Positions 32,379 through 45,180 of a DNA stretch of 64,000 bases are shown piece by piece. The stretch comes from Herbaspirillum sp. 3R11 (lineage in GTDB: Bacteria; Pseudomonadota; Gammaproteobacteria; Burkholderiales; Burkholderiaceae_D): positions 124,001-188,000 of the forward strand of contig NZ_SPNJ01000001.1 in assembly GCF_004563925.1 (NCBI RefSeq), given 5' to 3'. Every line of letters starts with the position of its first letter. Within the stretch, counting starts at the first letter, position 1. The translations under genes and the position numbers were made by a program. The notes below the pieces were generated by a model. It made no database searches and had not been told where the DNA came from. It saw only the letters and a list, made by a program, of their open reading frames with translations.

Positions 32379-33449
32379 TCAATACTTCCACAAGATGTCC
32401 TGCAAGGTCTGGCGGTCGTTGGTTCTGGTCAGGGCCAGCGCCATCAGGATGCGCGCCTTTTGCGGGTTCTGGTCGCCCGTGACCAGCCAGTCGAAGCGAT
32501 CGTCCGGCTGCTCGCCGTCGCGGATCACCACGCCGTTTCCGGTGCGCGACGCGCGCACCACGTGGATGCCCTTGCTGCGGATGTCCTGCAATACCGGGAT
32601 GATCTGCTCGGCGACGCTGCCGTTGCCGGTGCCATTGTGGATGATGGCTTTGGCGCCGGCGTTAACCAGCGCCTCATAGGCGACCGGGCTGACGTTGCCG
32701 TAGTTGTAGACGATGTCGACGCGCGGCAGCGTGGTCAGCTTGTCGATGTCGAACTCGCTGGCGACGGTATGCGGACGCGTCGACTGGCGATAAAACAGCA
32801 CCTTGCCCTCGATGATCAGCCCCAGCGGGCCATAGGTTGAACGCAGGGTCTCCAGCTTGACCGTATTGCTCATGGTGACGTCGCGGGCGGAATAGATTTC
32901 GTCATTCATGGACACCAGCGTACCTTTGCCGATGGCTTCCTTGCTGGCTGCAACGGCGATCGCATCGTGAAGGTTTGCCGCACCATCGGAGCCCAGCTGG
33001 GTGCTGGCGCGCATGGCGCCGACCAGCACCACGGGCTTGGTGCTCTTCAGCGTCAGGTTGAGGAAGTAGGCGGTTTCTTCCATGGTGTCGACGCCATGGG
33101 TGATGATGATGCCGTCCACATCGGATTTCTTGAGCAATTCGGACACGCGCTTGCCCAGCTTGATGAGCCGCTCGTCAGTGAAATTCTCACTGGGAACCTG
33201 AAAAATCTGCTCCCCTGTAACCCGGGCTATTTTCTGGATTTCCGGTACGGCGGCGAGCATCCTGTCGACAGGCACCACGGCGGCCTGGAAGGCCGGGGAA
33301 CGAATGCTCGAGGTATTGGCGCCGGCGATGGTGCCGCCGGTAGCGAGGACGACAATATTGGGCTTCTCCTGGGCCTGCGCGCAGAGACAGAACGAAGCAA
33401 GAAAAAGAAGCAGGGATCCGGCGAAATGTTTCGGTTGCAGGTGCAGCAT
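32379..33449 (-). CDS. Type II asparaginase-like protein with catalytic residues replaced (probable pseudoenzyme)
   Basis: A 356-residue exported protein (signal LLLFLASFCLCAQAQ) of the L-asparaginase/glutaminase type II family. It is colinear with the neighbour at 33788-34858, without gaps over at least the first 200 residues. Family residues kept are the nucleophile Thr40 (TGGTIAG), Ser87 and Asp121. However, the second catalytic Thr is Val120 (HGVDTMEET instead of HGTDT), the catalytic Lys is Met193 (RDVTMSN instead of DVTKTN), and the loop Tyr is Phe54. I checked these codons on the DNA (GTC, ATG, TTC). In the E. coli enzyme the matching Thr89 and Lys162 are needed for turnover. It is therefore predicted inactive or altered as an asparaginase. 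AGGAGA precedes the ATG. Confidence 0.88.
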   Translation of the reverse strand: MLHLQPKHFAGSLLLFLASFCLCAQAQEKPNIVVLATGGTIAGANTSSIRSPAFQAAVVPVDRMLAAVPEIQKIARVTGEQIFQVPSENFTDERLIKLGKRVSELLKKSDVDGIIITHGVDTMEETAYFLNLTLKSTKPVVLVGAMRASTQLGSDGAANLHDAIAVAASKEAIGKGTLVSMNDEIYSARDVTMSNTVKLETLRSTYGPLGLIIEGKVLFYRQSTRPHTVASEFDIDKLTTLPRVDIVYNYGNVSPVAYEALVNAGAKAIIHNGTGNGSVAEQIIPVLQDIRSKGIHVVRASRTGNGVVIRDGEQPDDRFDWLVTGDQNPQKARILMALALTRTNDRQTLQDILWKY

Positions 33450-33787
33450 GGCGTCTCCTTGGTGTTGAACGAAGAAAGAAGCGGGGGACGGTCTGGATCG
33501 GCCCGGGGGGGGCGCGCGATGGCCACTGCAGGCCTGCCGTTGGTAATGTCAGCGACGAACTTTTTCCATGGTGCGACCTGGATTGTCTTTTTGATAAGTC
33601 GAACAGAGCCGGGAAAATGGAAGAATTCCAGCTATCGAGAGCAAATGTGCAGTTCCGACACACAATAAAAAACGCCCGATGAAAGTCATCGGGCGTTCTT
33701 CAGATTTCTTCGGATACCTGATCCGGTAGTGATGCAGCATCAGCAGCAGAAGAATAAGAAGCCGCCGCTGCCGCAGCTAAGCCGGCA
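33450..33787. other. Gap between the two asparaginase paralogs
   Basis: About 340 bases. It holds the promoter of the left paralog, reading leftward, and the terminator of the right paralog. No additional gene with a ribosome binding site is seen. Confidence 0.5.
33664..33697 (-). terminator. Terminator of the right asparaginase gene
   Basis: AACGCCCGATGA (33671-33682) and TCATCGGGCGTT (33686-33697) form a 12-bp perfect stem with a 3-base loop. On the minus strand a run of T follows. It lies about 90 bases after the stop and shows that the two paralogs are separate transcripts. Confidence 0.88.
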
Positions 33788-34990
<1,203 letters not shown>

Positions 34991-34992
34991 CT

Positions 34993-35007
34993 ATGCTTTT
35001 AAAGCAT
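34993..35007. other. Short perfect palindrome in the asparaginase upstream region
   Basis: ATGCTTT-T-AAAGCAT lies about 135 bases upstream of the asparaginase start and 64 bases after the GGDEF stop. It could be an operator or part of a weak terminator. No T-run follows. Confidence 0.35.
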
Positions 35008-35070
35008 GAGTTTTGAAAGATTATGCGAGGCGTGCATAAGCTTTTGAAAAGCAAAAAATACGCTAATTAT

Positions 35071-36111
35071 TTAGAAGAATTCGACGATATCGTTGGTCGA
35101 AATTTCGTTGCTGAGGACGCCCGAAGTGACCAGTTCATCGTAGTAGCAGATGCGGTTGCGACCGTTTTTCTTGGCGTGGTACAGAGCCTGATCGGCATGA
35201 CCCAGGATCACCACCGGCGTTTCCTGCGAAATGCCGACGAAGCCGAGGCTCACGGTGACCTTGCCGACCTGCGGGAAATCGTAGTCCTGCACGTGCTGGC
35301 GGAAGCGGCCGAAGATCTTGCTGGCGTCGGCCAGCGTGGTCGAGCGCAGCAGGATCACGAACTCTTCGCCGCCGAAGCGGAAGATGCGGTCGTGCGAGCG
35401 GAACGAGGTGCGCAGGATATTGGCGACCAGGATCAGCACTTCATCTCCGTACAGGTGGCCGAACTGATCGTTGACCTGCTTGAAGTGATCAATGTCGACC
35501 ACGGCCAGCCAGTGCGCCTTGGTCTCGCCGCCGTTGCGACGCTCGTTGTTGTCGAGCGAATGCGCTTCATGCGGCGCCAGCGCGAAGGCGTGGCGCGAGA
35601 ATTGTTCGTCGAAGGTCTTGCGATTGAACAGGCCGGTCAGCGCATCGCGCTCGCTGTAATCAAGCAGGCTCTGGTAATTGCAGTAGATGCCGAAGATGCC
35701 GTCGATCAGTTCCAGCGTGGCGGTGTCGTAGGCATGCGGATTGCGGATCTCGAGACAGGTGTTGACCTTGCCGTGCAGCCATACCGGCAGCCACAGCACG
35801 TGCCAGCCGTCGGCGGCGATTTCGTAGTGTTCGTTCTTGTGCTCGCGGATGCACTCGACGATGGCCGGAAAGCTGCTCAGCAGTTCCTTGGGATCGTCTT
35901 CGGTGTGTTCGGCGATGGTGCTCAGATGTCCCTCGTTGAGGTACATCTTTTCTTGCACGAACATCTCTTCGCGCAGCGAAAAGATGTCGAGCACGCGAAT
36001 TTGTTTGACCTTGGTCAGTTCATACAGGCCAGTGATTACTGCGCCGGCGAGGCGCGAGTTTTCACGCTGGGCTGTGATATCTACCAGGTTCTTTAGAAGC
36101 TGTTTCATCAT
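35071..36111 (-). CDS. Diguanylate cyclase (GGDEF) with N-terminal sensory region
   Basis: A 346-residue cytoplasmic protein. Residues 1-150 are a GAF-like sensory region without TM helices. The GGDEF domain (about 155-325) has an intact active site GGEEF (247-251), metal-site Asp in VVDIDHF, and a product-inhibition site RSHD (238-241) five residues before it. It should therefore make cyclic di-GMP from GTP and be feedback inhibited. The start is either of two adjacent ATG codons (36111 or 36108). Single-gene unit. Confidence 0.92.
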   Translation of the reverse strand: MMKQLLKNLVDITAQRENSRLAGAVITGLYELTKVKQIRVLDIFSLREEMFVQEKMYLNEGHLSTIAEHTEDDPKELLSSFPAIVECIREHKNEHYEIAADGWHVLWLPVWLHGKVNTCLEIRNPHAYDTATLELIDGIFGIYCNYQSLLDYSERDALTGLFNRKTFDEQFSRHAFALAPHEAHSLDNNERRNGGETKAHWLAVVDIDHFKQVNDQFGHLYGDEVLILVANILRTSFRSHDRIFRFGGEEFVILLRSTTLADASKIFGRFRQHVQDYDFPQVGKVTVSLGFVGISQETPVVILGHADQALYHAKKNGRNRICYYDELVTSGVLSNEISTNDIVEFF

Positions 36112-36662
36112 CCGGATGTCGACTCCTGCTTGAGCACATTATTCTATGTTTAGTGGGTACTCTAAGAACCTGCATGCGCTTGCGCCGCGTTTTGTACGCG
36201 ATCGTCGCCGGCAGGTTTTGATAGGCTTTACCATTCATAGAATGCATAAGAACTTACGCAAGAATCACGCCATGAATCAAGCCATGAAGCAGGGGATTTT
36301 ACACGCTGCTCAGAGGAACAGCTATTGAGTTAACGCAAAATCAAAAGGAAAAATTCGCTTTCATTTCCGAGTGGAAATTTTCGCGTGATTTTATGCGCAA
36401 TGTCCGCACTATATTGGCGTGGCGCGATGCGGAGCGTGTCGTCCTGCGATGGATCCGGCAGTGATTTTTTTCTCAATCCCGCATTGATTGCTCAGCTGCG
36501 CGCCGTCGCGGTGCAAACTATTTACGGTATGCACGACGGACGCTTCGTTCCCGCTCACCGGGAATGTTGCAGCAGGGGAAAACAGAAAGCGGAAGAGCAG
36601 GGAAGAAAGGGACGCGATGCGGCGCAAGCTGTTCGCATTGCGCCGCTGCAAAGCGGAGAAAA
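36112..36662. other. Intergenic region, no gene recognised
   Basis: About 550 bases between the leftward cyclase gene and the 3' end of the leftward LpxO-like gene. Part is AT-rich (36250-36400), unlike the surroundings, and should carry the cyclase promoter. A 19-codon frame near 36271 has no ribosome binding site. I see no tRNA, repeat or strong hairpin. Confidence 0.5.
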
Positions 36663-37562
36663 TTACAGGTAAATGATGGCCAGCGCGACAACGATGATCA
36701 GGCCGAACTTGGTGGCGCGATAGGCGTTGCGATTCCAGTTCTTGAACTTGCGGCGGTACTGGCCGGCGATCCAGACAAAGCGGAACAGCTTGTTGATGCG
36801 GCCGGTCTGGTCGCCGGTCTCGTTGGGCGAGCTGGCGGCGGTCATCATGGTCTTGCCGAGCCACTTGTTGATGGCCTGGGCCCATTGATAACGCAACGGG
36901 CGTTCGACGTCGCAGAACAGGATGATACGGTTCGTCTCGGCGCCGTTCTGCGCCCAATGGATGAAGGTCTCGTCGAACACCACGCTCTTGCCGTCGCGCC
37001 AGCTGTAACGCTGGCCGTCGACTTCGATGAAGCAGCGGTCGTCGTTGGGCGTGACCAGGCCGAGGTGATAGCGCAGCGAACCGGCGTAGGGATCGCGGTG
37101 AGGATTGAGCGTGCCGCCCGGCGCCAGTTCGGCAAACATCGCCGCCTTGACGCAAGGGATCTGACGCAGGATTTCAACGGTCTTGGGGCAGAACTGTTCG
37201 GCCGACGGATGGCTGGCGTCGTACCACTTCAGGTAAAAGCGTTTCCAGCCGGCCTTGAAGAAGGAATTGAAGCCGGCGTCGTCGTTCTTTTCGGCGGCCT
37301 TGATCTTGGAGATGTTCTGCAGGCTGACGGCTTCGGCCCGGATGGTTTCCCAGTTGTCGTCGAGCAGGTGCAGGTTCTGGAAGCCACTGACTCCCGGATA
37401 CGGCACCGCCGGTACGCGCGAGAAGGCATACATGAACAGATTGATCGGCGCCATGATCGAGGAGTGGTCGAAGAATTGCCGTAGGAACGGCAGTCTCACC
37501 TTTCCGCGGAAATGGATGAACAGGATGGAAAACAGATAAATGCCGACAACGACCCACTTCAT
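36663..37562 (-). CDS. LpxO-like aspartyl/asparaginyl beta-hydroxylase family protein
   Basis: A 299-residue membrane-associated Fe(II)/2-oxoglutarate dioxygenase. It has TM helices at both ends (residues 2-18 and about 280-298) and a central double-stranded beta-helix domain. The domain has the iron motif His-x-Asp (NPHRDPYAG) and a distal His (FDETFIHWAQN). LpxO 2-hydroxylates a secondary acyl chain of lipid A, and the length and topology match that enzyme. GAGGA precedes the ATG. Single gene. Another substrate cannot be excluded. Confidence 0.85.
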   Translation of the reverse strand: MKWVVVGIYLFSILFIHFRGKVRLPFLRQFFDHSSIMAPINLFMYAFSRVPAVPYPGVSGFQNLHLLDDNWETIRAEAVSLQNISKIKAAEKNDDAGFNSFFKAGWKRFYLKWYDASHPSAEQFCPKTVEILRQIPCVKAAMFAELAPGGTLNPHRDPYAGSLRYHLGLVTPNDDRCFIEVDGQRYSWRDGKSVVFDETFIHWAQNGAETNRIILFCDVERPLRYQWAQAINKWLGKTMMTAASSPNETGDQTGRINKLFRFVWIAGQYRRKFKNWNRNAYRATKFGLIIVVALAIIYL

Positions 37563-37870
37563 TGCAATGTCCTCATGACGATGGCTGCAGCGGCGGCCAT
37601 CTCGTATAGATACGCAGTAGATAGGCGCTCGATGCGCGATATCAATGCGGTAAGAGTTTGATCTGGAAATCGGGCGGATGCGCCACGATGGATGAGGCTG
37701 ATTCTACACCAAGCGGTTTGAGGCAGCTTTGAGGGAGATCAGTGAAGAAAGGTAAAAAATGCCGACCGGGCCTGAAAAGGAGAACAGGCCGGGTCGACAA
37801 GGAGGGGCAAAACGGTATTCGGCGACCGGCAGGGCGTGCCTGCCGCCGAGATGTTTCGGATTACTCCGGA
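37563..37870. other. Intergenic region between lpxO-like gene and dadA
   Basis: About 300 bases with no gene. The right part carries the dadA terminator (37754-37795). The left part must hold the promoter of the LpxO-like gene. Confidence 0.5.
37754..37795 (-). terminator. Terminator of dadA
   Basis: 37764-37774 and 37785-37795 form an 11-bp stem with one mismatch (GACCGGGCCTG with CAGGCCGGGTC). On the minus strand it is followed by GGCATTTTTTACC. It lies 75 bases after the dadA stop. Confidence 0.75.
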
Positions 37871-39178
37871 TTACGCAGGTTGAGTGGAAAGCTTGCCCGG
37901 CGCCTTGCGTGGCAGGCCGGTGAAGCCGAAGTCGATCTCGGGTTGACGGCCGGCAATGATTTCGGCGATCGCGCGGCCCGAGCCGCAACCCATGGTCCAG
38001 CCCAGCGTGCCGTGACCGGTGTTGAGGTACAGGTTGTTGAACTTGGTCTTGCCGACATACGGAATGTTTGACGGCGTCAGCGGGCGCAGGCCGGTCCAGT
38101 AGACCGGGTTGTCGTAATCGCAACCATCCGGGAACAGTTCACGGGTGCGGCGCGTGATGGCGTCGCAGCGGGTGGTGTTCAGTTCGCGGGTGTAGCCGTT
38201 CAGTTCGCAGGTGCCGGCCACGCGCAGGCGGTCGCCAAGGCGCGACACCACCAGCTTGTAACCGTCGTCGGTCAGCGAGACGGTCGGCGCGGCGTCCGGA
38301 TTGGTGACCTTGTAGGTCGCCGAATAGCCCTTGCCCGGATACAGCAGCAGGTTGATGCCCAATGGACGCAGCAGCGGCTCCGAGAAGCTGCCCATGGCGA
38401 CCACGAAGGCGTCGGCGCGCAGTACCTTGTGGCGGCCTGCGCCGTCGATGACTTCAACGCCGGTGATCTTGGCGGCGGCGCCGGTGCCTTCGGTCAGCAG
38501 GCGCGTGATGGTGGTGTTGAACTGGAAGTCGACGCCGGCGTCTTCCGCCTTTTGCGCCAGGCCGGTAGTGAGCTTGTAGACGTCGCCCGATTCATCGGAG
38601 GCGGTGAAGTCGCCGCCGACGATCTTGTCGCGGATGCTGGCCAGGGCCGGTTCGATCTTGATCACTTCATCGGCGCTGATCGAGTCGCGCTGGCAACCGA
38701 GGTCGCGCATCAGCTTGGCGGCCGGCAGCGACAGTTCGAATTCCTTTTCTTCAGTATAGAAGTGCAGGATGCCCTTGTTCAGGTGGTCGTACTGGATACC
38801 GGTTTCGGCGCGCAAGGCCACCAGCGTCTGGCGGCTGTATTCGCACAGCGCAACGATCTGGCGGATGTTGGCGTCGGTGCGCGCAGGCGTACATTCGCGC
38901 AGGAAGCTGACGGCCCATTTCCATTGCAGCCATTCGGGACGGAAGCGATACAGCAGCGGGGCGTCTTCCTTGCCCAGCCATTTCAGGACCTTGAGCGGAG
39001 CGGAGGGATTGGCCCATGGTTCGGCGTGCGAGACTGAAATCTGGCAACCATTGGCGAAACTGGTTTCCTGGGCGGCGCCAGGTTGTCGGTCGATGACGGT
39101 GACGTCGTGACCTTCACGCTTCAAGAACCACGCGGACGCGGTGCCGATGATGCCTGCTCCCAATACGATGACTTTCAT
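37871..39178 (-). CDS. dadA: D-amino acid dehydrogenase, small-subunit type
   Basis: A 435-residue FAD enzyme that oxidatively deaminates D-amino acids (D-alanine best) and passes electrons to the membrane. It has the FAD motif VLGAGIIGTASAWFLKREGHDV at the start, and ANGCQISVSHAEPWANP and HGTLGWTMGCGSGRAIAEI, both typical of DadA. GGAGA stands six bases before the ATG at 39178. No racemase gene is adjacent. The upstream side (39182-39358) is AT-rich and probably holds the promoter. Confidence 0.92.
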   Translation of the reverse strand: MKVIVLGAGIIGTASAWFLKREGHDVTVIDRQPGAAQETSFANGCQISVSHAEPWANPSAPLKVLKWLGKEDAPLLYRFRPEWLQWKWAVSFLRECTPARTDANIRQIVALCEYSRQTLVALRAETGIQYDHLNKGILHFYTEEKEFELSLPAAKLMRDLGCQRDSISADEVIKIEPALASIRDKIVGGDFTASDESGDVYKLTTGLAQKAEDAGVDFQFNTTITRLLTEGTGAAAKITGVEVIDGAGRHKVLRADAFVVAMGSFSEPLLRPLGINLLLYPGKGYSATYKVTNPDAAPTVSLTDDGYKLVVSRLGDRLRVAGTCELNGYTRELNTTRCDAITRRTRELFPDGCDYDNPVYWTGLRPLTPSNIPYVGKTKFNNLYLNTGHGTLGWTMGCGSGRAIAEIIAGRQPEIDFGFTGLPRKAPGKLSTQPA

Positions 39179-39358
39179 CACATTCTCCTTGTTCGATGAT
39201 AGAACCTGCCCAAATCGCCCCGACTGGCACAGGTCTTTAATGGTGAAATTGTAAGAAGTAATCGGTTTTTTAGGTAAGCAATCAGCGTGCCTGTATTTCT
39301 ATTTTTTAATGAATAGGCAGTGAAGGTGTTTGAAAAACAAAATATTTTTGTTTAAAAC

Positions 39359-39871
39359 TTAATATTTTGCATTTTCGAATTTTGCCATTTCCTCCGCCAG
39401 CGCCTGCGTCACGGTTTCGGCCAGCGCCTGTTCCAGGCTGGCGCGCACGCGGGTCTTGAGGATGTCAGCCATGTTGTCGAGGATGACCGCGAGGTGATCC
39501 TGCAGATGCTGGTGCAGCACGCTGTCGACCTGGCCCAGCAGCGTCTGCATGACGTTCTCCTGGATGTCCTGGCGAATCTGGCGCAACTGTTCGGCGCTGG
39601 GTTCCGGCGCAACGGCCGGTGGCGGCAGCGGCGTGCTGACCGAAACGGACACGGGCGCAGCGTCGTAAGTGGGCTGGTACTGCGGCTGGAAGGCCTGGAT
39701 CGGCTCCGGCTGGAAATGCTGCTGATAGTCGGGTTGGTACTGCGGCTGATTGTGTTGCGGTTGGTTGTCATCCCACTGCAGCGCTTGCGGCGCCTGGTGT
39801 TCCGGCGCATTTGGCTGAGCGATGACCTCGGTCAGGAGCGGGATGCTGTTGTCGGCGGACGATTGGCTCAT
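39359..39871 (-). CDS. Gln/Pro-rich protein with helical C-terminus, unknown
   Basis: I cannot assign this 170-residue protein. Residues 30-70 are low complexity, rich in Gln, Pro, Tyr and His with repeated QPQ/QPEP/QPQYQP units. Residues about 95-165 look like long amphipathic helices (LRQIRQDIQENVMQTLLGQ, LEQALAETVTQALAEEM) suited to coiled-coil pairing. The gene starts four bases after the holC stop, so they are co-transcribed. No signal or TM segment. A role tied to the DNA polymerase chi subunit is only a guess from position. Confidence 0.75.
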   Translation of the reverse strand: MSQSSADNSIPLLTEVIAQPNAPEHQAPQALQWDDNQPQHNQPQYQPDYQQHFQPEPIQAFQPQYQPTYDAAPVSVSVSTPLPPPAVAPEPSAEQLRQIRQDIQENVMQTLLGQVDSVLHQHLQDHLAVILDNMADILKTRVRASLEQALAETVTQALAEEMAKFENAKY

Positions 39872-39875
39872 GATC

Positions 39876-40295
39876 TCAGTCGGCGACGAAGTGGCTGAGG
39901 GGATAACCGCGCTCTTTATAGAAGCGGTAACGATCGCGGCCGGCGGCCTTGTCGGCTTCGTCCGAGGAAATGATCTCGAACATGCGCTCGAAGCGGGCGA
40001 AATGTTCCGGGGTATTGCCCGACAGGTTGATCAGCACGTGATGGTGCGGCAGCTCAACGGCTTCGCTGTCGGTCAGGATCACCGGCGTCTGCGCCGCCAG
40101 CGGATCGCCGGCATGCACGTGGGGGATGAAATCCTGTTCCGAGAACGACCACAGCAACTGATCGAGCTGGGTCAGTTCGTTGCGATCGCGGCCGAGCAGC
40201 ACGATCTTGCACTGCGCGGCGCGCGCCTTGCGCACCAGGCGGCAGGCGTAGGCGATTTTATTGGGGACGTTACTGTGGAAATCGATGCGGGTCAT
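39876..40295 (-). CDS. holC: DNA polymerase III chi subunit
   Basis: A 139-residue member of the chi family, which links the clamp-loader complex (through psi) to single-strand binding protein. Recognisable features are MTRIDFHSNVPNKIAYACRL at the start, QLDQLLWSFSEQDFIPHV and the C-terminal RFYKERGYPLSH. The usual neighbour pepA is absent. A Gln-rich gene follows and prlC lies upstream behind a terminator. Confidence 0.9.
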   Translation of the reverse strand: MTRIDFHSNVPNKIAYACRLVRKARAAQCKIVLLGRDRNELTQLDQLLWSFSEQDFIPHVHAGDPLAAQTPVILTDSEAVELPHHHVLINLSGNTPEHFARFERMFEIISSDEADKAAGRDRYRFYKERGYPLSHFVAD

Positions 40296-40324
40296 GGACG
40301 AAGTATAGACATATCCCAGAATAA

Positions 40325-40358
40325 CGAAAACCCGCGAAGCGAACTTCGCGGGTTTTCG
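40325..40358 (-). terminator. Terminator of the folD-prlC operon
   Basis: A 15-bp perfect stem (40325-40339 with 40344-40358) around a CGAA loop, the most stable simple hairpin in the window. It sits 35 bases after the prlC stop and directly upstream of holC. On the minus strand TTTTCGTTATT closes it. Confidence 0.88.
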
Positions 40359-40392
40359 GGCGGTACGAAACTAATTTATCTACGTTGCCATG

Positions 40393-42501
<2,109 letters not shown>

Positions 42502-42506
42502 GGGAC

Positions 42507-43352
42507 TCAGGTTCTTTCAGCAGCTTCAATGGTGTTGACCAGCAACATGGTGATGGTCATCGGACCCACGCCGCCGGGCACGGGGGTGATGTAACCTGCG
42601 ACTTCCTTGGCATTGGCGAAATCCACATCGCCGCACAACTTGCCGTTATCGTCGCGGTTCATGCCGACATCAATAACGACTGCGCCGGGTTTGACCATGT
42701 CGGCGGTGACGATGTTGCGCTTGCCGGTGGCCACCACCAGAATGTCTGCCTGGCGGGTATGGTGGCCCAGATCGCGGGTCTTTGAATTACAGATAGTGAC
42801 GGTAGCCCCGGCTTGCAAGAGCAACATGGCCTGCGGCTTGCCGACGATGTTGGAGGCACCGACCACCACGGCATTGGCGCCGCGCACCGGATAATCGATG
42901 GATTCCAGCATCTTCATGACGCCGTAAGGCGTGCACGGGCGGAACAGCGGCTGGCCGGTCATCAGCAGGCCGGCATTGCTGACGTGGAAACCGTCGACGT
43001 CCTTTTCGGCGGCAATCGCTTCGATTACCTTATGGGCGTCGATATGTGCCGGCAGCGGCAATTGCACCAGGATGCCGTTGATCTTCGGGTCCTTGTTCAG
43101 GGCGTCAATGCGCGCCAGTAACTCGGCTTCGGTCAGGGCGGCGTCGTATTTTTCCAGCACCGAGTGCAGGCCGTTGTCTTCACAGGCCTTGACCTTGTTG
43201 CGGACGTAGACCTGCGAAGCCGGGCTGTCGCCCACCAGGATCACGGCCAGGCCGGCCTGTTTGCCCTTGGCGGTGAGGGCGGCGGCGCGTTTGGCGACGT
43301 CGGCGCGCAGTTGTTGGGAGAGCAGGTTACCGTCGATGAGTTGTGCTGGCAT
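42507..43352 (-). CDS. folD: Bifunctional methylene-tetrahydrofolate dehydrogenase / cyclohydrolase
   Basis: A 281-residue enzyme interconverting methylene-, methenyl- and formyl-tetrahydrofolate with NADP. Signatures are [20 protein letters not shown] (catalytic Tyr and Lys), [31 protein letters not shown] and the C-terminal [16 protein letters not shown]. The start at 43352 ([15 protein letters not shown]) matches family starts, and a frame extending to 43514 does not look protein-like. Confidence 0.96.
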   Translation of the reverse strand: MPAQLIDGNLLSQQLRADVAKRAAALTAKGKQAGLAVILVGDSPASQVYVRNKVKACEDNGLHSVLEKYDAALTEAELLARIDALNKDPKINGILVQLPLPAHIDAHKVIEAIAAEKDVDGFHVSNAGLLMTGQPLFRPCTPYGVMKMLESIDYPVRGANAVVVGASNIVGKPQAMLLLQAGATVTICNSKTRDLGHHTRQADILVVATGKRNIVTADMVKPGAVVIDVGMNRDDNGKLCGDVDFANAKEVAGYITPVPGGVGPMTITMLLVNTIEAAERT

Positions 43353-43547
43353 GGTGGCTGGGGCTGAAAAAGAGGGAAAATAAAGCGTCATTATAAGGGG
43401 CCTTGCCTTCGGCGGTCGCGGAGCCGTGGACGGACGGGATGCGAGTCGTCGGCCCGATTTCGACACCGGGGCGTCGGACGACGCTGATTTTAATTTTCGG
43501 TTATGCTCCGCCAACCAATCGAATTGAGTGACATCTGAGGACCTTGC

Positions 43548-45152
43548 ATGACCGATCTGCTGACCCGCCGCCTAGCCCTTTTTGCCAGCCCGGAAAATCG
43601 CGCGTTGCTCAGTCGTGGCTTGCGTGGCGTGGAGCGGGAAACCTTGCGGGTGACCACCAACGGACAGCTGGCGACCACGCCGCATCCGGCCGTGCTGGGC
43701 TCGGCGCTGACCAACGAACAGATCACCACCGACTATTCGGAATCCCTGCTGGAATTCATCACGCCGGCCAAACCAGACATCGCCGAGGCGCTCCAACGCC
43801 TCGATGAAATCCACCGCTTCGTGCACGCCAATCTGAACGGCGAACTGCTGTGGAACGAGTCCATGCCCTGTGTGCTGCCGCCCGAAGAAGACATCCCCAT
43901 CGCCTGGTACGGCACCTCGCACATCGGCACATTGAAACACGTCTACCGGCGCGGCCTGGCGCTGCGCTACGGCAAGACCATGCAATGCATCGCCGGCATC
44001 CACTACAACTTCTCGCTCAGCGAAGACGTCTGGACCCTGTTGCGCGAGCTGGACGATCGCGAGCAGAACGTCGAGCCATCGTTCTCGGCGCGCGATTACC
44101 AATCAGAGAGTTATATTGCGCTGATCCGCAATTTCCGCCGCTACAGCTGGCTGCTGATGTATCTGTTCGGCGCTTCGCCGGCGCTGGCGACGAATTTCCT
44201 GCGCGGCCGTCCGCACAAGCTGGAGACGCTCAGCGACGACACGCTCTACCTGCCGTACGCCACCAGCTTGCGCATGAGCGACCTCGGCTACCAGAGCAAC
44301 GCCCAGGCCAACATCACGCCGCACTACAACAACCTGCACAGCTATATCCGGAGCCTGTCGCAAGCCGTCAGCCAGCCGTATCCCGCGTACGAAGAACTGG
44401 GCACCAAGCGCGACGGCGAGTGGATCCAGATCAACACCAATATCCTGCAGATCGAAAACGAGTTCTACTCGGCAATCCGTCCCAAGCGCGTCATCTACAG
44501 CGGCGAACGGCCGGTGCAGGCGCTGGCGGCGCGCGGCGTGCAATACGTCGAAGTGCGTTGCATGGACATCGACCCGTTCGAGCCGCTCGGGGTGAGCCTG
44601 AAGGCGTCGCGCTTCCTCGACGTGTTCCTGCATTTCATCGCGTTTGAAGAGAGCTCGCTGACCTCCGACGAGAGCGGCGCCGAAAGCCGCTGCAATTTCT
44701 CGCGCGTGGTCAAGGAAGGCCGTCGTCCCGGTTTGCAGCTGGAACAGGAAGGCAAAGAGGTTGGCTTGCAGGACTGGGGCCTGTCGCTGCTGGAGCGTAT
44801 GCAGCCGATCGCCGATTTGCTGGACGCCCAGGCCGGCGGTTCCGAGCATGCAGAGGCGCTGCAGGCGCAGCGCGAGAAGTTGCGCGATGTCGAGCTGACG
44901 CCGTCGGCGCGCGTGCTGCGCGAAGTGCGCGCGGCCGGCAACTCCTTCGCCGCCTTTGCGCTGAACCAGAGCAAGGAGCAGGCCGCGCAATTCCTGGCGC
45001 GCCCGCTGAGCGCAGAGCAAACCGCAGAATTCGTCGCCACCGCCAACACGTCGATCGAAGATCAACAATCGATCGAGCGCACCCAGGTCGGCGATTTCGA
45101 TACCTTCGTGGCCGCCTATCGCGCCAGCACGCTGGGTAATATCAGCGTCTGA
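43548..45152 (+). CDS. gshA: Glutamate-cysteine ligase
   Basis: A 534-residue ATP-dependent ligase, the first step of glutathione synthesis, of the gammaproteobacterial-type GshA family. Marks are [16 protein letters not shown] near residue 27, [26 protein letters not shown]-like [12 protein letters not shown], and [22 protein letters not shown] lies seven bases before the ATG. The gene converges on the aminotransferase gene with a gap of 28 bases and no clear terminator. Confidence 0.96.
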   Translation: MTDLLTRRLALFASPENRALLSRGLRGVERETLRVTTNGQLATTPHPAVLGSALTNEQITTDYSESLLEFITPAKPDIAEALQRLDEIHRFVHANLNGELLWNESMPCVLPPEEDIPIAWYGTSHIGTLKHVYRRGLALRYGKTMQCIAGIHYNFSLSEDVWTLLRELDDREQNVEPSFSARDYQSESYIALIRNFRRYSWLLMYLFGASPALATNFLRGRPHKLETLSDDTLYLPYATSLRMSDLGYQSNAQANITPHYNNLHSYIRSLSQAVSQPYPAYEELGTKRDGEWIQINTNILQIENEFYSAIRPKRVIYSGERPVQALAARGVQYVEVRCMDIDPFEPLGVSLKASRFLDVFLHFIAFEESSLTSDESGAESRCNFSRVVKEGRRPGLQLEQEGKEVGLQDWGLSLLERMQPIADLLDAQAGGSEHAEALQAQREKLRDVELTPSARVLREVRAAGNSFAAFALNQSKEQAAQFLARPLSAEQTAEFVATANTSIEDQQSIERTQVGDFDTFVAAYRASTLGNISV

Positions 45153-45180
45153 GCGTGGGTTGCTACCGCACCCGCCCGGG

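Noticed and set aside
32379-33449. Calling the left asparaginase paralog a broken pseudogene
   Set aside because: The reading frame, signal peptide, ribosome binding site and length are all intact. Only specific active-site residues are replaced, so a pseudoenzyme fits better.
36271-36327. A 19-codon frame in the gap upstream of the GGDEF gene
   Set aside because: It has no ribosome binding site and no supporting feature.
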